Origin: DT-68 sp965263245 | GTDB lineage: Bacteria; Bacillota_I; Bacilli_A; Mycoplasmatales; Metamycoplasmataceae | Direction: 5' to 3' | Assembly (NCBI GenBank): GCA_965263245.1 | Contig: CBDHHR010001146.1 | Location: 248,001-312,000, forward strand | Length of the DNA: 64,000 bases | Shown here: in pieces, positions 1 to 10,120 of the stretch | Layout of the letters: every line of letters begins with the position of its first letter | Position numbering within the stretch: position 1 is the first letter of the stretch | The notes under the pieces: generated by a model | Told to the model about the DNA's origin: nothing | Databases searched by the model: none | What the model saw: only the letters and a program-made list of their open reading frames with translations | Translations under genes and position numbers: made by a program

Positions 1-2254
1 CGAAGAAGGACTTATTCGTAATTATGAATACGGTTCATATTTTGTGGGTCTAAAAACTGATCATTACGATTACATATACACCCCAGATTCGTTTGGTTTT
101 TCTGAAAATATTCCAATCATTTATAAGTTTTTAGGCAAAAAAAACGCTCTTTTATGACGTGGTGTTAATCGCGAAATAATTAATGATAACCCTTATTTTG
201 AATGAAAAGCTAGTAATGGTGATAGTGTTAATGTTTACAACATGGCATCCGGATACTTTGTTGGTAGGTATTTATACGATGATGATTCCATTAATGATCT
301 TTATAAAAACAATCTTTTACCATCTATAAAATACCAGTCACATTTTGGTAAGTACAAAGAAATTGCCATTCCAACTGGTGGTGATCAACAACCATATAAT
401 GAAAAATTAGATAATGCAATTAAAAAACTTAACCAAAAAAAAGATGGTAATAACTACTTTCTATCAACCTGAAATGATTTTTTCAAAGCTTTTGTTAAGC
501 AAAATCAAAGTCAGAAAAAAATTTCTTACAACGGACAGTTAGTTTATGCTTTCGGAGGAAGACTTCATAAAACAATTGGGAGTCATCGTCCAGATATTAA
601 AGAGTTAATCTTTAAAACTGAACTTAGTCTTTCAAGAGTTTTAGAACCTTTATTCATGCTTTCATCTTTAGGAAGAAATAATTATCCGCAGGTGCAACTT
701 GATGCAATTTGAAAAAAACTTTTACTTTCACAAGCACATGATTCATATGCAAGTTGTAATTCTGATCAAGTTAATGACCAAATTAAAAACCGGTTATTGA
801 TTGCAAAAAATAAATTTGAAGCAAATAAAGACATGTTAATAAGACTTATGTCTAAAAATTCTAAAAATGATACAATTTCAATTTTTAACCCAACAAATTT
901 TGAAGGTAACAACCTTTTTAAAATCTTAGTTGCAACTAAGTCAAAAAACTTTGATATAGTTGATGAAAAAAATAATAAAATTGATTTTATCATTGAAAAA
1001 ACTCAATTGCAAAACGGCGGTAAAAAAGTTATTTATACTGGTAATGGAGAAAAAGAAATTCCTAAAGATAACTATTTTTTAAATCAAGTTTTAGCATTAG
1101 TAAACGTTAATGATTTTTCAATTAAAAAACTAAAATTAGTTGATCGTAAAAATAAGGTAAACAACCTAAAAGTTTCTAAAATAATTAATATTGAGTATAA
1201 TAAAAAACAATTTTTTGTTAATGATAACAAAAAATCTTACCAACTTGATTTAATGTTTAAGTTAGATAACGGTGATGGTTATGATATTGACATTTTAGAA
1301 GAATATTCATTTTTTGCTTTAAAACATGCTTTATTATTAAATAAAGAAGTAAAAACAAACAACGGAATTAAAATATCTAAGTTTAGTTTTGAAATTAATT
1401 TGCCAAAAAATACTAGTGAGTGAAAAGAAAAAAAAGAGTCACAAAAAACAAACTTTTTAATTACTTTTATTGAAATCAAAGATGAACTAAAAGTTAAGTT
1501 AAAGTTTCAAAATGTTCCTTATAACATTTTATGTCAACTGATGATTAAAAATTTTACCAACCAAAAAGATCATCTTGTAGCATCTTATGCTGGAATTGTT
1601 AAAAGAAAAAATGATGTTAAAAATAATGTTAAAAACAAAAAAAACTTGTTACGTGAAACTATAAATAATTTTGACATTGCTCACGGTTATATTAAATCAC
1701 CTTTTCTTGATGTTGCTAGCTTAAACATTCGCGAGTACCAAATTAAAAATGATCAAGACCTTATTTTAAACGTTTTTAGAACCCCAGATGTTTTAGGACG
1801 GGAAAACTTAAAAACAAGACCCGGAAGAGCTAGCGGACTACCTGATATAACAATTTTTACACCAAAAACAAAAAATGTAATTAAAGAGGTAGAATTTGCT
1901 TTTAACGTTTTTGTTCATCAGGACAATCATTTTAAATATGTTGAAAAGATGTTAATTGAAAAATTAACAAGACATAACCAAAATTTATATCGTTACCATA
2001 ATCGAACTGAAACTTGAACATTACCAAACATTAAAATTAGTGATTCGTTTATTGACAATTACATTAATGTTCCAATAAATTTAAACATTATTGCTTGATA
2101 TTATCATGATAATAATGAGATAATAAGAATTAACAACCCGAGTTTAAAAAAAATAGTTGCAAACTTAATTATTTTTGGTTCTCATAAGAAAGTGATTTTT
2201 AAAGCAAATGAAATTAAGGAATTCAAACAAAGAAAAAAAGCTCATAATTTTTAG
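1..2254 (+). CDS. Alpha-mannosidase, glycoside hydrolase family 38 (5' end outside window)
   Basis: About 750 residues are visible, continuous once TGA is read as Trp; the N-terminus lies upstream of the window. The segment TPDSFGFSE near the start corresponds to the bacterial GH38 signature around the nucleophile Asp (LPDTFG in MngB-like enzymes). Further on are WRGVNREI, a run rich in Asn/Ser (WKASNGDSVNVYN) and SQAHDSYASCNSD, which matches the conserved AHDS..GCNSD block of bacterial GH38 enzymes. The expected role is hydrolysis of alpha-mannosides or mannosyl-glycerate-type sugars, probably cytoplasmic because no export signal can be judged. The 3' end overlaps the next gene by 47 bases. 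Family assignment is by recognised motifs; the substrate is unknown. Confidence 0.8.
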
Positions 2255-2543
2255 AGTTAGATTATTTAATAAATCTCTTTATGCAGCTATTGTTTTTTCA
2301 GCACTAATTTTTGCAATTAGCATTGTTGCTTTTTTTGCAAACGCATTAGTAATTGCAATCCCCACACTAATTGTTTCATTAATTCAATTATTAGCTGAAG
2401 GTTATGTGCTTATTAAAGTCAATGAATCATGAATTAATAATGACAAAATTAATTATTATCGTAAATGTTTAATTTATTTATTTGCTTTAACTTTGAACAT
2501 TTTAGGATTAATATACTTTGCTTTAACAATTAAAAAAGTTTAA
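2208..2543 (+). CDS. Small integral membrane protein, unknown function
   Basis: A 111-residue protein (one TGA=Trp codon) that begins with a basic stretch (MKLRNSNKEKK) and has about three hydrophobic segments: roughly residues 24-45, 46-65 and 85-107. It overlaps the end of the mannosidase gene by 47 bases, which suggests coupled expression. The ATG at 2208 is the first in frame but has no strong ribosome binding site; a GGA-rich stretch at 2215-2222 could serve a later non-ATG start near 2247. No family recognised. A hairpin terminator follows directly. Confidence 0.6.
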
Positions 2544-2546
2544 AAT

Positions 2547-2577
2547 AAAAACAAGGAGACCAACTTCTCTTTGTTTT
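2547..2577. terminator. Rho-independent terminator after the mannosidase operon
   Basis: A 12-bp stem (AAAACAAGGAGA paired with TCTCTTTGTTTT, one G-U) around a short loop, starting just after the stop codon at 2543. The stem ends in four T residues. Confidence 0.7.
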
Positions 2578-2821
2578 ACAAAAATTTTGTGATAAGTTAA
2601 TACCATGGTTTTTATCCAAAATGATTATACTTTATTTTTTAATTTTTTAATAATTTGTAAAAATTTTAGTAAAAAACAAATATTTAAAAATCTTTATTTT
2701 AGTAAATAATAATCATAAAAACAACTAATATTTAATTTATGTTAACTAAGTATTTTTTAATTTTTTTATTATTATCATGTGATAAAATAATATAACATAT
2801 TTATGTTAAACAAAAATTATC

Positions 2822-2898
2822 GGAGAAGTAGCTCAGCTTGGTAGAGCTCTACGTTTGGGACGTAGCTGTCGCAGGTTCAAATCCTGTCTTCTTCACCA
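2822..2898 (+). tRNA. tRNA-Pro (anticodon TGG)
   Basis: A 77-nt cloverleaf with encoded CCA. Anticodon stem CTACG/CGTAG encloses the loop TTTGGGA, giving anticodon TGG. First of a four-tRNA cluster (Pro-Ala-Met-Ile) on the plus strand. Confidence 0.95.
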
Positions 2899-2900
2899 TT

Positions 2901-2977
2901 GGGGGGTTAGCTCAGCTGGCTAGAGCGCCTGCTTTGCACGCAGGAGGTCGTGGGTTCGAGTCCCATACTCTCCACCA
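2901..2977 (+). tRNA. tRNA-Ala (anticodon TGC)
   Basis: A 77-nt cloverleaf with acceptor stem GGGGGGT/ACTCTCC, anticodon stem CCTGC/GCAGG with loop TTTGCAC, and encoded CCA. It starts two bases after the preceding tRNA-Pro. Confidence 0.95.
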
Positions 2978-2979
2978 AT

Positions 2980-3056
2980 GGCTCTGTAGCTCAGACGGTT
3001 AGAGCGTCCGGTTCATATTCGGGAGGTCATGAGTTCAATCCTCATTGGAGCCACCA
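2980..3056 (+). tRNA. tRNA-Met, elongator (anticodon CAT)
   Basis: Cloverleaf with acceptor GGCTCTG/TGGAGCC and encoded CCA. The anticodon arm TCCGG-TTCATAT-TCGGG resembles bacterial elongator tRNA-Met (GGTTCATA) rather than tRNA-Ile2. The assignment among the CAT tRNAs is by similarity only. Confidence 0.85.
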
Positions 3057-3075
3057 TACGGAATTATTCCACCTT

Positions 3076-3152
3076 GGTTCTATAGCTCAGTTGGTTAGAG
3101 CAACCGGCTCATAACCGGTCGGTCACAGGTTCAAGTCCTGTTGGAACCACCA
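3076..3152 (+). tRNA. tRNA-Ile2 (anticodon CAT, presumed lysidine-modified)
   Basis: Cloverleaf with acceptor GGTTCTA/TGGAACC and encoded CCA. The anticodon arm ACCGG-CTCATAA-CCGGT matches the typical tRNA-Ile(CAU) arm of Bacillus and Mycoplasma capricolum, which needs TilS to make lysidine at C34 and read AUA. With a separate elongator and an initiator CAT tRNA in the window, this third CAT tRNA is best read as Ile2. Confidence 0.8.
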
Positions 3153-3155
3153 TGT

Positions 3156-3186
3156 AAAAAACACGAGTTAATAGCTTGTGTTTTTT
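3156..3186 (+). terminator. Terminator of the Pro-Ala-Met-Ile tRNA operon
   Basis: Perfect 12-bp stem AAAAAACACGAG/CTTGTGTTTTTT (one G-U) with a seven-base loop, ending in six T residues, four bases after the last tRNA. Confidence 0.85.
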
Positions 3187-3269
3187 ATTTAAAAATCTTT
3201 TAGCAAATTAGTATAAATCAATAACTATTTTATTTTTTATTATAATTAGTAAGAGAAAAGGAGAATAAT

Positions 3270-3875
3270 ATGCAAAAAGTTTTATACATTTATGTTTCAC
3301 CACTTATGACAAACCCTAAAGGTTCTACATGTTCAGTAGCTGTAGATTTATTTAAAACAGAGTATGAAAAAGCAAATCCAGACCATGAAAGCATTATTTT
3401 AAACTTAAATAAAGCTGAGGTTGGAAGCAAAAATTTAACTGCAGATAATTTTCAAGAATTTTTTAGTGATGGACTTTGTGACAAGCACATTGATTTATTA
3501 AAATCAGTTAATAAAGTTGTAATTGGCTCACCAATGACTAATTTTAATTATCCCGCTGTTTTAAAAAATTATTTAGACCACATTCTAGTTGCCAACAAAA
3601 CTTTTAGATATAAGTATGACGGAAAGGGAGAATCAGAAGGACTTTTAAAAAATTTAAAAGTTCAATTGTTAATGTCTCAGGGAGCTTCCTTAGGATGATA
3701 TCCTTTTGCTTCACATGTTGATGCTTTAGTGGGAACTTGAAATTTTGCTGGAGCAAAAGTTGTAAAACCAATTTTAATTGACGGAACTAAAATTCCTGAA
3801 AACATCAATAAAACCGCAGAAGAACAAGTTGAAAAGTTTAAAGAATTAATCATTAAAGCTGCAAAAGCATTTTAA
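3270..3875 (+). CDS. azoR: FMN-dependent NADH-azoreductase (AzoR/AcpD family flavoprotein)
   Basis: A 201-residue cytoplasmic flavodoxin-fold oxidoreductase, the normal length for the family. Visible landmarks are the N-terminal strand and FMN phosphate loop region (LYIYVSPLMTNPKGSTCS), the GSPMTNFNYPAVLKNYLDHI segment typical of AzoR, and the MSQGASLGWYPF stretch lining the flavin site. Two TGA codons are read as Trp. The start has a clear ribosome binding site (AAGGAG about 7 bases upstream). Older annotations call this family acyl carrier protein phosphodiesterase. It is transcribed convergently with the Fic gene; the two stop codons are three bases apart. Confidence 0.85.
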
Positions 3876-3878
3876 AAA

Positions 3879-5075
3879 TTAAAACTCTTTATCATCAACA
3901 ATAATTTCTTTTATTTTTTCTAATGAATAGTATTTTCTATCATCAGTTTTAGCACCAATTTGTTTTACAACAAAATCAAAAGCTCTATAAACACCAGCTT
4001 GTGAATAACCTTTAGAAACAAGTTTTTTAATTATATATTTTTTATTTAATTTGTAATATTGAAAAAAATATTTTAAAATTTTTCCTTGCAAAGGATTTTT
4101 TTGCATATTAATTCTACGAGAAAAGTTAATTCATAATTTAGTAATAGATTTTATTTTTATTATTAATTCATTTTGTATTTTTACTAATAAATTAACAAAA
4201 TATTCTGTTCAAGCTTTTCAATCATTGTTAATTTGAACATTTTGAAGTTGATTATAATATTTTTCTTTATTCTTATTAATAACATTTGAAAAGTTAATTA
4301 ATATTTTTCTTTTTGGAAAAACCATTTTAAAAATTAAAGTAAGTAGTAATCTTCCGATTCTACCATTACCATCACTAAAAGGATGAATAGCTTCAAATAT
4401 CGGATGAAAGGCAATAATCTCATTTCAACAAGGTTCTTTATTTTTTATTTTATTTGTAATTATTTCACATAAATTATTTAAATAATTTTCTTTTAAAGAA
4501 GGTTTGATTGGAATTAAAGTTGCATTTTTTAAGTTTTCTTCTAATTTTAAATTATAGTTTCTTTGACCAATTCAATTTGGATGATTATCATCATTTATAA
4601 TTATTCCAGGTTTAATTTTTTTTCTTATTTTTTTAGAATCAAACGTAACATTAAATTTGCTATTGCTATTTTTTAAATAAAGTTCTTTATGCATATTTCT
4701 AATACTATCTTTTGATAGAAAAAAAGTATCATTATCAATTTCTTTGAGTGATTTTTTATAAAGGTTTATTAAATTTCTAGTTTCTCAAGAAAAAACATTA
4801 TCAATTTTTTCAATATCATAGGAAAGATCTTCAAATTGAGTTTTTGATCCTTCAATCAAACTAGATATTTGAGCTTCTCTATCTACTAAATTCATTAGTA
4901 AAATAGAATAATTGATTTCTTTTAAAGAAAAATTTATAATTTCTTCAAGTCTTCCTCAATTAAAATTAAAATTAATTATTTTTTCTTGTTGTTTATCTGA
5001 AAGTTTTATTTTTACATTTGAAAGTTTTTTGATTTTTGCATAATTTTTAAATTTTTCAACATTTTTTATAACCAT
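3879..5075 (-). CDS. Fic family protein, class II with N-terminal inhibitory motif
   Basis: A 398-residue protein read on the minus strand with several TGA=Trp codons. The Fic catalytic motif HPFSDGNGRIGR lies in the middle; Fic enzymes transfer AMP or another nucleotide to hydroxyl side chains of target proteins, and the His is catalytic. About residues 80-86 contain SSLIEG, which fits the [S/T]xxxE[G/N] inhibitory motif of class II Fic proteins and suggests auto-inhibition. The last ~75 residues look like a winged-helix domain (GYSQAGVYRAFDFV), as in Fic-wHTH proteins. The ATG at 5075 is the only in-frame one; a 13-bp near-tandem copy of the start region (ATGGTTATAAAAA) gives an out-of-frame ATG at 5088. 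A 40-bp tandem repeat precedes it. Confidence 0.85.
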
Positions 5076-5105
5076 TTTTTATAACCATTTTTATATCCAT
5101 ATATA

Positions 5106-5236
5106 TTATTTTATCACTTTATCATTTTTTTGAGAAAAATGAGAATTATTTTATCACTTTATCATTTTTTTAATAAAAACAAAATTTATTTTATCACTTT
5201 ATCATTTTTTTGAGAAAAATGTAAATAGTTTTATCC
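5106..5236. repeat. 40-bp tandem repeat upstream of the fic gene
   Basis: Three copies of a 40-nt unit begin at 5106, 5146 and 5186, and a degenerate fourth begins at 5226. The conserved first ~26 nt contain TTATCACTTTATCATTTTT; read toward the fic gene this gives TGATAAAGTGATAAAA, itself a doubled TGATAAA. The remaining ~14 nt are A-rich and vary. It lies in the fic promoter region and also just upstream of tRNA-Ser. Confidence 0.85.
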
Positions 5237-5294
5237 TAAAAAATTTATTTTTATTTTTTGTATAATTTAAAAGCATTAAATTTATGTACTGCGT

Positions 5295-5384
5295 GGACAG
5301 ATGGCCGAGTGGTTTAAGGCACTAGTCTTGAAAACTAGCATAGGGTAACCTCTATCCAGGGTTCGAATCCCTGTCTGTCCGCCA
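5295..5384 (+). tRNA. tRNA-Ser (anticodon TGA)
   Basis: A 90-nt cloverleaf with the long variable arm of tRNA-Ser, acceptor GGACAGA/TCTGTCC, G discriminator and encoded CCA. Anticodon arm CTAGT-CTTGAAA-ACTAG gives TGA, which reads UCN codons. Confidence 0.95.
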
Positions 5385-5484
5385 TTTTTTTTATGTAAAT
5401 TTTTAGTATTTGTTTTTCCTAAATTAAATTAACATTAAAAGGGTAAAATAAAAAAGTTGTTATAATTTTTTAAAAAGGAAGTTT

Positions 5485-6588
5485 ATGTCATTAAAAGCAG
5501 GAATAGTTGGACTACCAAATGTTGGAAAATCAACATTGTTTAACGCAATAACAAATTTACAAGTTGAAGCTGCTAATTATCCTTTTGCCACAATTGAGCC
5601 TAATGTGGGAGTTATTGAACTCAAAGACCAAAGACTAATTAACCTTGCTAAAATAGTTAATCCAAAAAAAATTATAAGTGCAACGTTTGAATTTATTGAC
5701 ATTGCCGGACTAGTTAAAGGCGCTTCAAAAGGTGAAGGTCTTGGTAATAAATTTTTATCTAACATTAGAGAAGTAGATGCTATCATTCATGTCATTAGGT
5801 GTTTTGAAGATCAAAACATTGCTCATGTTTCAGGTTCCATTGACCCAATAAGAGACATGAAAGTTATTAACCTTGAACTTCTTTTTGCTGATATTGAAAC
5901 GATCCAAAGAGTTTTACAAAGGGTTGAAAAAAAAGCAAAAAACAGTAATAATAAAGCTTTAATTTTTGAAATGAACCTTGCTTATAAACTTAAAGATTTT
6001 TTTGATAAAGAAGTTGCTGCACGCGACATTAATTTTTCTGATGAAGAAAAAAAGGTTGTTAAGAAGTGAAAACTTTTAAGTTTAAAACCAATTTTATACG
6101 TTGGTAATATTTCTGAAGACAACATTTTAAATTTTAAAGCAAATAAAAATTATCAATTGTTAGAAAACGAAGCTAAAAAGCAAAACGTTTTTTCAATTCC
6201 AGTTGCAATTGAAATCGAAAAAGAACTTTCGCAACTTGATGAAAAAGAAAAAAAAGAGTTTTTACAAGAACTGGGAATTAAAGTTTCTGGTCTTGATAAG
6301 CTCACAAGAAAATCATTTGAACTTCTTAACCTTGCAACTTATTTTACAGCTGGAGAAAAAGAAGTTAGAGCTTGAACGTTTAAAAAAGGTTTTAATGCTG
6401 CTCAGTGTGCCGGAATTATCCATAGTGATTTTGAAAAAGGATTTATTAAAGCAGAAGTTATTGCTTACAAAGACTATGTTGAAAATAATGGTGAACAAGG
6501 AGCTAGAGAATCAGGAAAATTAAGAATTGAAGGTAAAGAATACATTATTAAAGATGGAGATGTTGTACATTTTAAATTTAACGTATAA
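5485..6588 (+). CDS. ychF: Redox-regulated ATPase YchF (Obg-related)
   Basis: 367 residues, the usual length. The P-loop GLPNVGKST is at residues 9-17 and the G3 region DIAGLVKGASKGEGLG is near residue 72. The NISE motif near residue 206 replaces NKxD and is the YchF-specific change that favours ATP over GTP. The C-terminal TGS domain is present (FTAGEKEVRAW...DGDVVHFKF). Two TGA codons encode Trp. The ribosome binding site AAAGGAAG precedes the ATG. It is a ribosome-associated cytoplasmic protein linked in other bacteria to stress responses. Confidence 0.97.
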
Positions 6589-6725
6589 AAAATTAAAAAA
6601 AATAATCAATTTAATATGATTTAATTTAATTTTTTATTAAAAACTCTAAATTATTCTTGATTATTATTTTTGCTTAAAAAAATTTTTAACCCTTTAAAAT
6701 AAGCTTTTTAGCTTATTAAATGAAC

Positions 6726-6759
6726 TTTTTTTTTTTTTTGCAAGGAGACATTTTATAAT
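6726..6759 (+). promoter_or_regulatory. Poly-T promoter cassette 1 (T14)
   Basis: T tract of 14 at 6726-6739, 14 nt spacer, then TATAAT at 6754-6759. A hairpin (AATAAGC/GCTTATT at 6698-6717) lies upstream. The -35 position falls inside the T tract. Confidence 0.65.
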
Positions 6760-6780
6760 CTAAATTGTATAAGGAAAATT

Positions 6781-7908
6781 ATGAAATTATCAAAAACTAA
6801 AAAAATCATTTTATTAGGAGCTTCGATTGGAATTTTAATAACTTCAATTGTTGTGCCTATTGTAGTTCTTAATAATAATGAAAATAATGATCAAGAAAAG
6901 CAAAATAAAAAAGATGTTGAAAGTATAATTAAAATTCTTGAAAAAGTGAATAATAAAATTATTTTTTTACCAAGTGATTCAACCGGAAATATTATTGCTA
7001 GTGCAAAAAATAAAAATGCAATTATAAAAAAATTAAGAGAATTAATTTATCCTTCAAATATTAACGGAAAAGCAAACCATTGAAGTTTAAAAGGAACAAC
7101 AATAGAAATTTCAATGGATCTTGATGCACCAATTTCAACAACTCCTCAAAATATCATTGTATCAATTACTAAAAATAACGAAACAACTCTTAAAACAATA
7201 AAAACTTTCCAAGTAAAAAGAGATTTTACTGCTAGTGAGGATATATTAGCAATTAAAAAGATTCTTGAATCTAAAACTGGAAATGATTTAATAATTGCTC
7301 TTCCGAGCGATTCAACTGGAAACATTATTGCAAAAATAGAAAATAAAAATGCAGTTGAAAAAAAATTAAGAATGTTAATTGATTCTTCAAATACAAGTGG
7401 TGATCCTAATCATGCAAGTTTAAGAGGAACAACAATAGAAGTTTCAATGATTAGTGATGCACCAATTTCAACAACTCCTCAAGATATTTTTGTGTCAATT
7501 CGTAAAACTGGTGGAGTAACTTTTTCAACATCAAAAACATTTCAAGTAAAAAGAGATTTTATTGCTAGTGATGATATATTAGCAATTAAAAAAATTCTTG
7601 ATTCTAAAAGTAGAGAAGATTTAATAATTACTCTTCCAATTAGTTCAACTGGAAGCATTATTAATAATCCAATTAATAAAAATGCAATTGAAAGAAAAGT
7701 AAGAATGATAATTGATCCTTCAAATACAAGCGGTGATCCTAATCATGCAAGTTTAAGGGGAACAACAATTACTCTTACAAAAGTTATACCTCCTCTTGCT
7801 AGTAATGATTTAATTTCTAATTTAGTTCTTAAAGTTATTGTTATAACAATTAGTAAAACCAATGGAACTAGTTTAACTTTTGAAGGTTTTAGTGTTTGAA
7901 AAAGTTAA
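6781..7908 (+). CDS. Modular surface protein, lipoprotein-17-like repeats (C modules)
   Basis: 375 residues with two TGA=Trp codons. Residues 1-30 form a basic start (MKLSKTKK) and one hydrophobic segment with no lipobox cysteine, so the protein is probably a signal-anchored or signal-cleaved surface protein rather than a lipoprotein. Three ~100-residue modules follow, recognised by KKILESKTGNDLIIxLP, a STGxII turn, KKLRxLIDPSNTSGDPNH, SLRGTxIEVSM and ISTTPQDIxVSI. The first is an A/C hybrid; the third has a different end (TITLTKV...VITISKTNGTS). The pattern resembles Pfam Lipoprotein_17-type repeats. Transcribed from poly-T cassette 1. Function unknown; presumably exposed and variable. Confidence 0.75.
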
Positions 7909-8020
7909 ACGTTAACGTTAATAAAATTAATTTATCTAATAATTTAATTTCAAACAAATTTTTTTAATTCAAAAAAATCTTAAAGTCTTTAAAATAAGCT
8001 TTTTAGCTCATTAAATGAAC

Positions 8021-8054
8021 TTTTTTTTTTTTTTGCGAGGAGACATTTTATAAT
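8021..8054 (+). promoter_or_regulatory. Poly-T promoter cassette 2 (T14)
   Basis: T tract of 14 at 8021-8034 and TATAAT at 8049-8054, spacer 14 nt. It is identical in layout to cassette 1, with the shared AAAGTCTTTAAAA block and hairpin just upstream. Confidence 0.65.
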
Positions 8055-8074
8055 TCCAAATATAAAGGAAAATT

Positions 8075-10120
8075 ATGAAATTATCAAAAACTAAAAAAAT
8101 ACTTTTATTAGGAACATCATTAGGAATTTTAGCAACCGCAGTTGTTATTCCATTAATGTTGCTTAATAATGATCAAGATGAACAAAATAAAAAAGATGTT
8201 GAAAGTGTAGTTAAAATACTTGAAGAAAAAAATGATGAAGAAAAAATAATTACTTTACCTAGTGATGCAAAAGGTAAAATTATTGCTAATAATCAAGCAA
8301 AAATCATTGCAAAAATTAAAACTTTAATTGGTGCATCAAATTTAAAAGAAGTAAAAATTGAAGTTTCAATGGATCAAGACCAAAATATTTTAACAACTAA
8401 ACAAGAAATTACAATTAAAATTTCAAAAGGAAAATATTCAAAAAAAGTTTCTTCTGCAAAAGCTTATTTTGTTAAAAGAGAGCAAAATGATCAAGAAATT
8501 ACTGCTGACATTAATAGTGTAAAAACTGCTTTAACTAATTTAACTTCAAAAGACTTAAAACTTTTTACTAAAAAAATTGATAAAAGCATTAATGCTAATA
8601 AAGAGATTATTTTAAATATTCTTAAACAAGTAGAGGGTTATTCAAAGATTGATTTTAAAGAAGTAAAAATTAAGGTAAAAGATGATGCTAGAAACTTACC
8701 TTCAAGTAATCAAAGTCCTATAAACATTACTTTTATTCTTTCAAAAGGAAATGTTACTCCAGTTGAAATTAGTATTTTTACAATTAAGCAACTTGATAGT
8801 GTAGAAGTTCGAAATATTAGAAATAAACTTAACCAAATAAAATCCAACTTAGAAAGTTTAAGTCCAAAAATAGTAAATGTTGATGCTCCTAGTTCAAATA
8901 AAACAATCACTCACAATAAAGAAGCAATTAAAAATGCAATCCAGAATTTAAATGGTTATAATTCAATTGATTTTGGTGAAGTTTCTTTAGAAATAAAAGA
9001 TTCAAATAATAATTTACCAAGTAATAATCAAGAAGCAATTAGTATTATTTTAATTCTTTCAAAAAATAATGTTAGTGTTGAAGTTCAAGGTTTTAGTGCT
9101 AAGCAAATGTTATTTTCAACAACTATAAATAATGAAATTATTGCAATAAAAACAATTCTTGATAGTAAAACTAATGAAGATTTAATAATTACTATTCCGA
9201 GTAATTCAACGGGAAAAATTATTGGAAGTAGAATTAATAAAATTGCAATTGAAAAAGAATTAAGAAAATTAATTGATCTTTCAAATACAAATGGAAATCT
9301 TAATCATTCAAGTTTAAAAGGAACAACAATAGAAGTTTCAATGAATGTTGATGCATCAATTTCAACAACTCCTCAAGACATTATTGTATCAATTATTAAA
9401 AGTGGTGGAAGAACTCTTACCACAAGAAAAACATTTCGAGTAAAAAGAGCTTTTACTGCAGATGAAGACATAGCAGCAATAAAAAATATTCTTGATTCTA
9501 AAAGTAACAATGATTTAATAATTACTCTTCCGAGTAATTCAACCGGAAGAATAATTGGAAGTAGAATTAATAAAATTGGAATTGAAAAAGAGTTAAGAAA
9601 ATTAATTGATTCTTCAAATACAAATGGAAATCCTAACCATGCAAGTTTAAGAGGAACATCAATACAAGTTTCAAAAAGTCCTGATGCAATAATTTCAACA
9701 ACTTCTCAAAACATCATTGTATCAATTATTAAAAGTGGAGGAACAACTCTTACCACAAGAAAAACTTTTCAAGTAAAAAAAGTATCTTCTGGTTATGAAG
9801 ATATACAAGCAATAAAAAAGATTCTTGAATCTAAAACTGGTAATGATTTAATAATTACGCTTCCGGGTAGTTCAACCGGAAGAATTTTAGATAATCAAAA
9901 TCAAGATGAGATTATAAAAAAATTAAGAATATTAATTGATCCTTCAAATGTTAATGGAGAAGCTAATCATGCAAGTTTAAGGGGAACTAATGTGTTTTTC
10001 AATGTTAGAATAAATGAATTAATTTCAAGTATTCCTCAATATATTGATGTATATATTTCAAAAAGATCTGAAGCAACTATTGCAATAGATCAAACTTTTC
10101 AAGTAAAAAAATTGACTTAA
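8075..10120 (+). CDS. Modular surface protein with A, B and C modules
   Basis: 681 residues with no TGA codons. The N-terminal anchor MKLSKTKKILLLG plus a hydrophobic segment has no cysteine. Module order: one A module (about 40-140; KGKIIANN, KIKTLIGASNLKEVKIEVSM), two B modules (about 145-350; NKEIILNILKQVEGYSKIDFKEVKI-type cores ending in GFSAKQM), then three C modules (about 355-681; STGKIIGS, LRKLIDSSNTNGNPNH, SLRGTS, ISTTPQDI). It shows that module classes found separately elsewhere in the window can be combined in one chain. The stop at 10118 is followed by a recognisable remnant of another C module, so the present protein is probably shortened. Confidence 0.75.
   Translation: MKLSKTKKILLLGTSLGILATAVVIPLMLLNNDQDEQNKKDVESVVKILEEKNDEEKIITLPSDAKGKIIANNQAKIIAKIKTLIGASNLKEVKIEVSMDQDQNILTTKQEITIKISKGKYSKKVSSAKAYFVKREQNDQEITADINSVKTALTNLTSKDLKLFTKKIDKSINANKEIILNILKQVEGYSKIDFKEVKIKVKDDARNLPSSNQSPINITFILSKGNVTPVEISIFTIKQLDSVEVRNIRNKLNQIKSNLESLSPKIVNVDAPSSNKTITHNKEAIKNAIQNLNGYNSIDFGEVSLEIKDSNNNLPSNNQEAISIILILSKNNVSVEVQGFSAKQMLFSTTINNEIIAIKTILDSKTNEDLIITIPSNSTGKIIGSRINKIAIEKELRKLIDLSNTNGNLNHSSLKGTTIEVSMNVDASISTTPQDIIVSIIKSGGRTLTTRKTFRVKRAFTADEDIAAIKNILDSKSNNDLIITLPSNSTGRIIGSRINKIGIEKELRKLIDSSNTNGNPNHASLRGTSIQVSKSPDAIISTTSQNIIVSIIKSGGTTLTTRKTFQVKKVSSGYEDIQAIKKILESKTGNDLIITLPGSSTGRILDNQNQDEIIKKLRILIDPSNVNGEANHASLRGTNVFFNVRINELISSIPQYIDVYISKRSEATIAIDQTFQVKKLT

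Noticed and set aside
2822..3152. Assignment of the organism to Mycoplasma mobile on the basis of its Mvsp-like proteins
   Set aside because: M. mobile is known to read AUA with tRNA-Ile(UAU); the tRNA-Ile(CAU)-like gene here does not fit, so only a broad mycoplasma assignment is made.
5106..5236. CRISPR array
   Set aside because: The unit is regular (40 bp) but the variable part is only ~14 A-rich bases, with no spacer-like diversity and no cas genes nearby.
5485..6588. ychF and many other housekeeping genes as frameshifted or nonsense-broken
   Set aside because: All breaks are TGA codons at conserved or plausible Trp positions; the window encodes tRNA-Trp(UCA), so code 4 applies.
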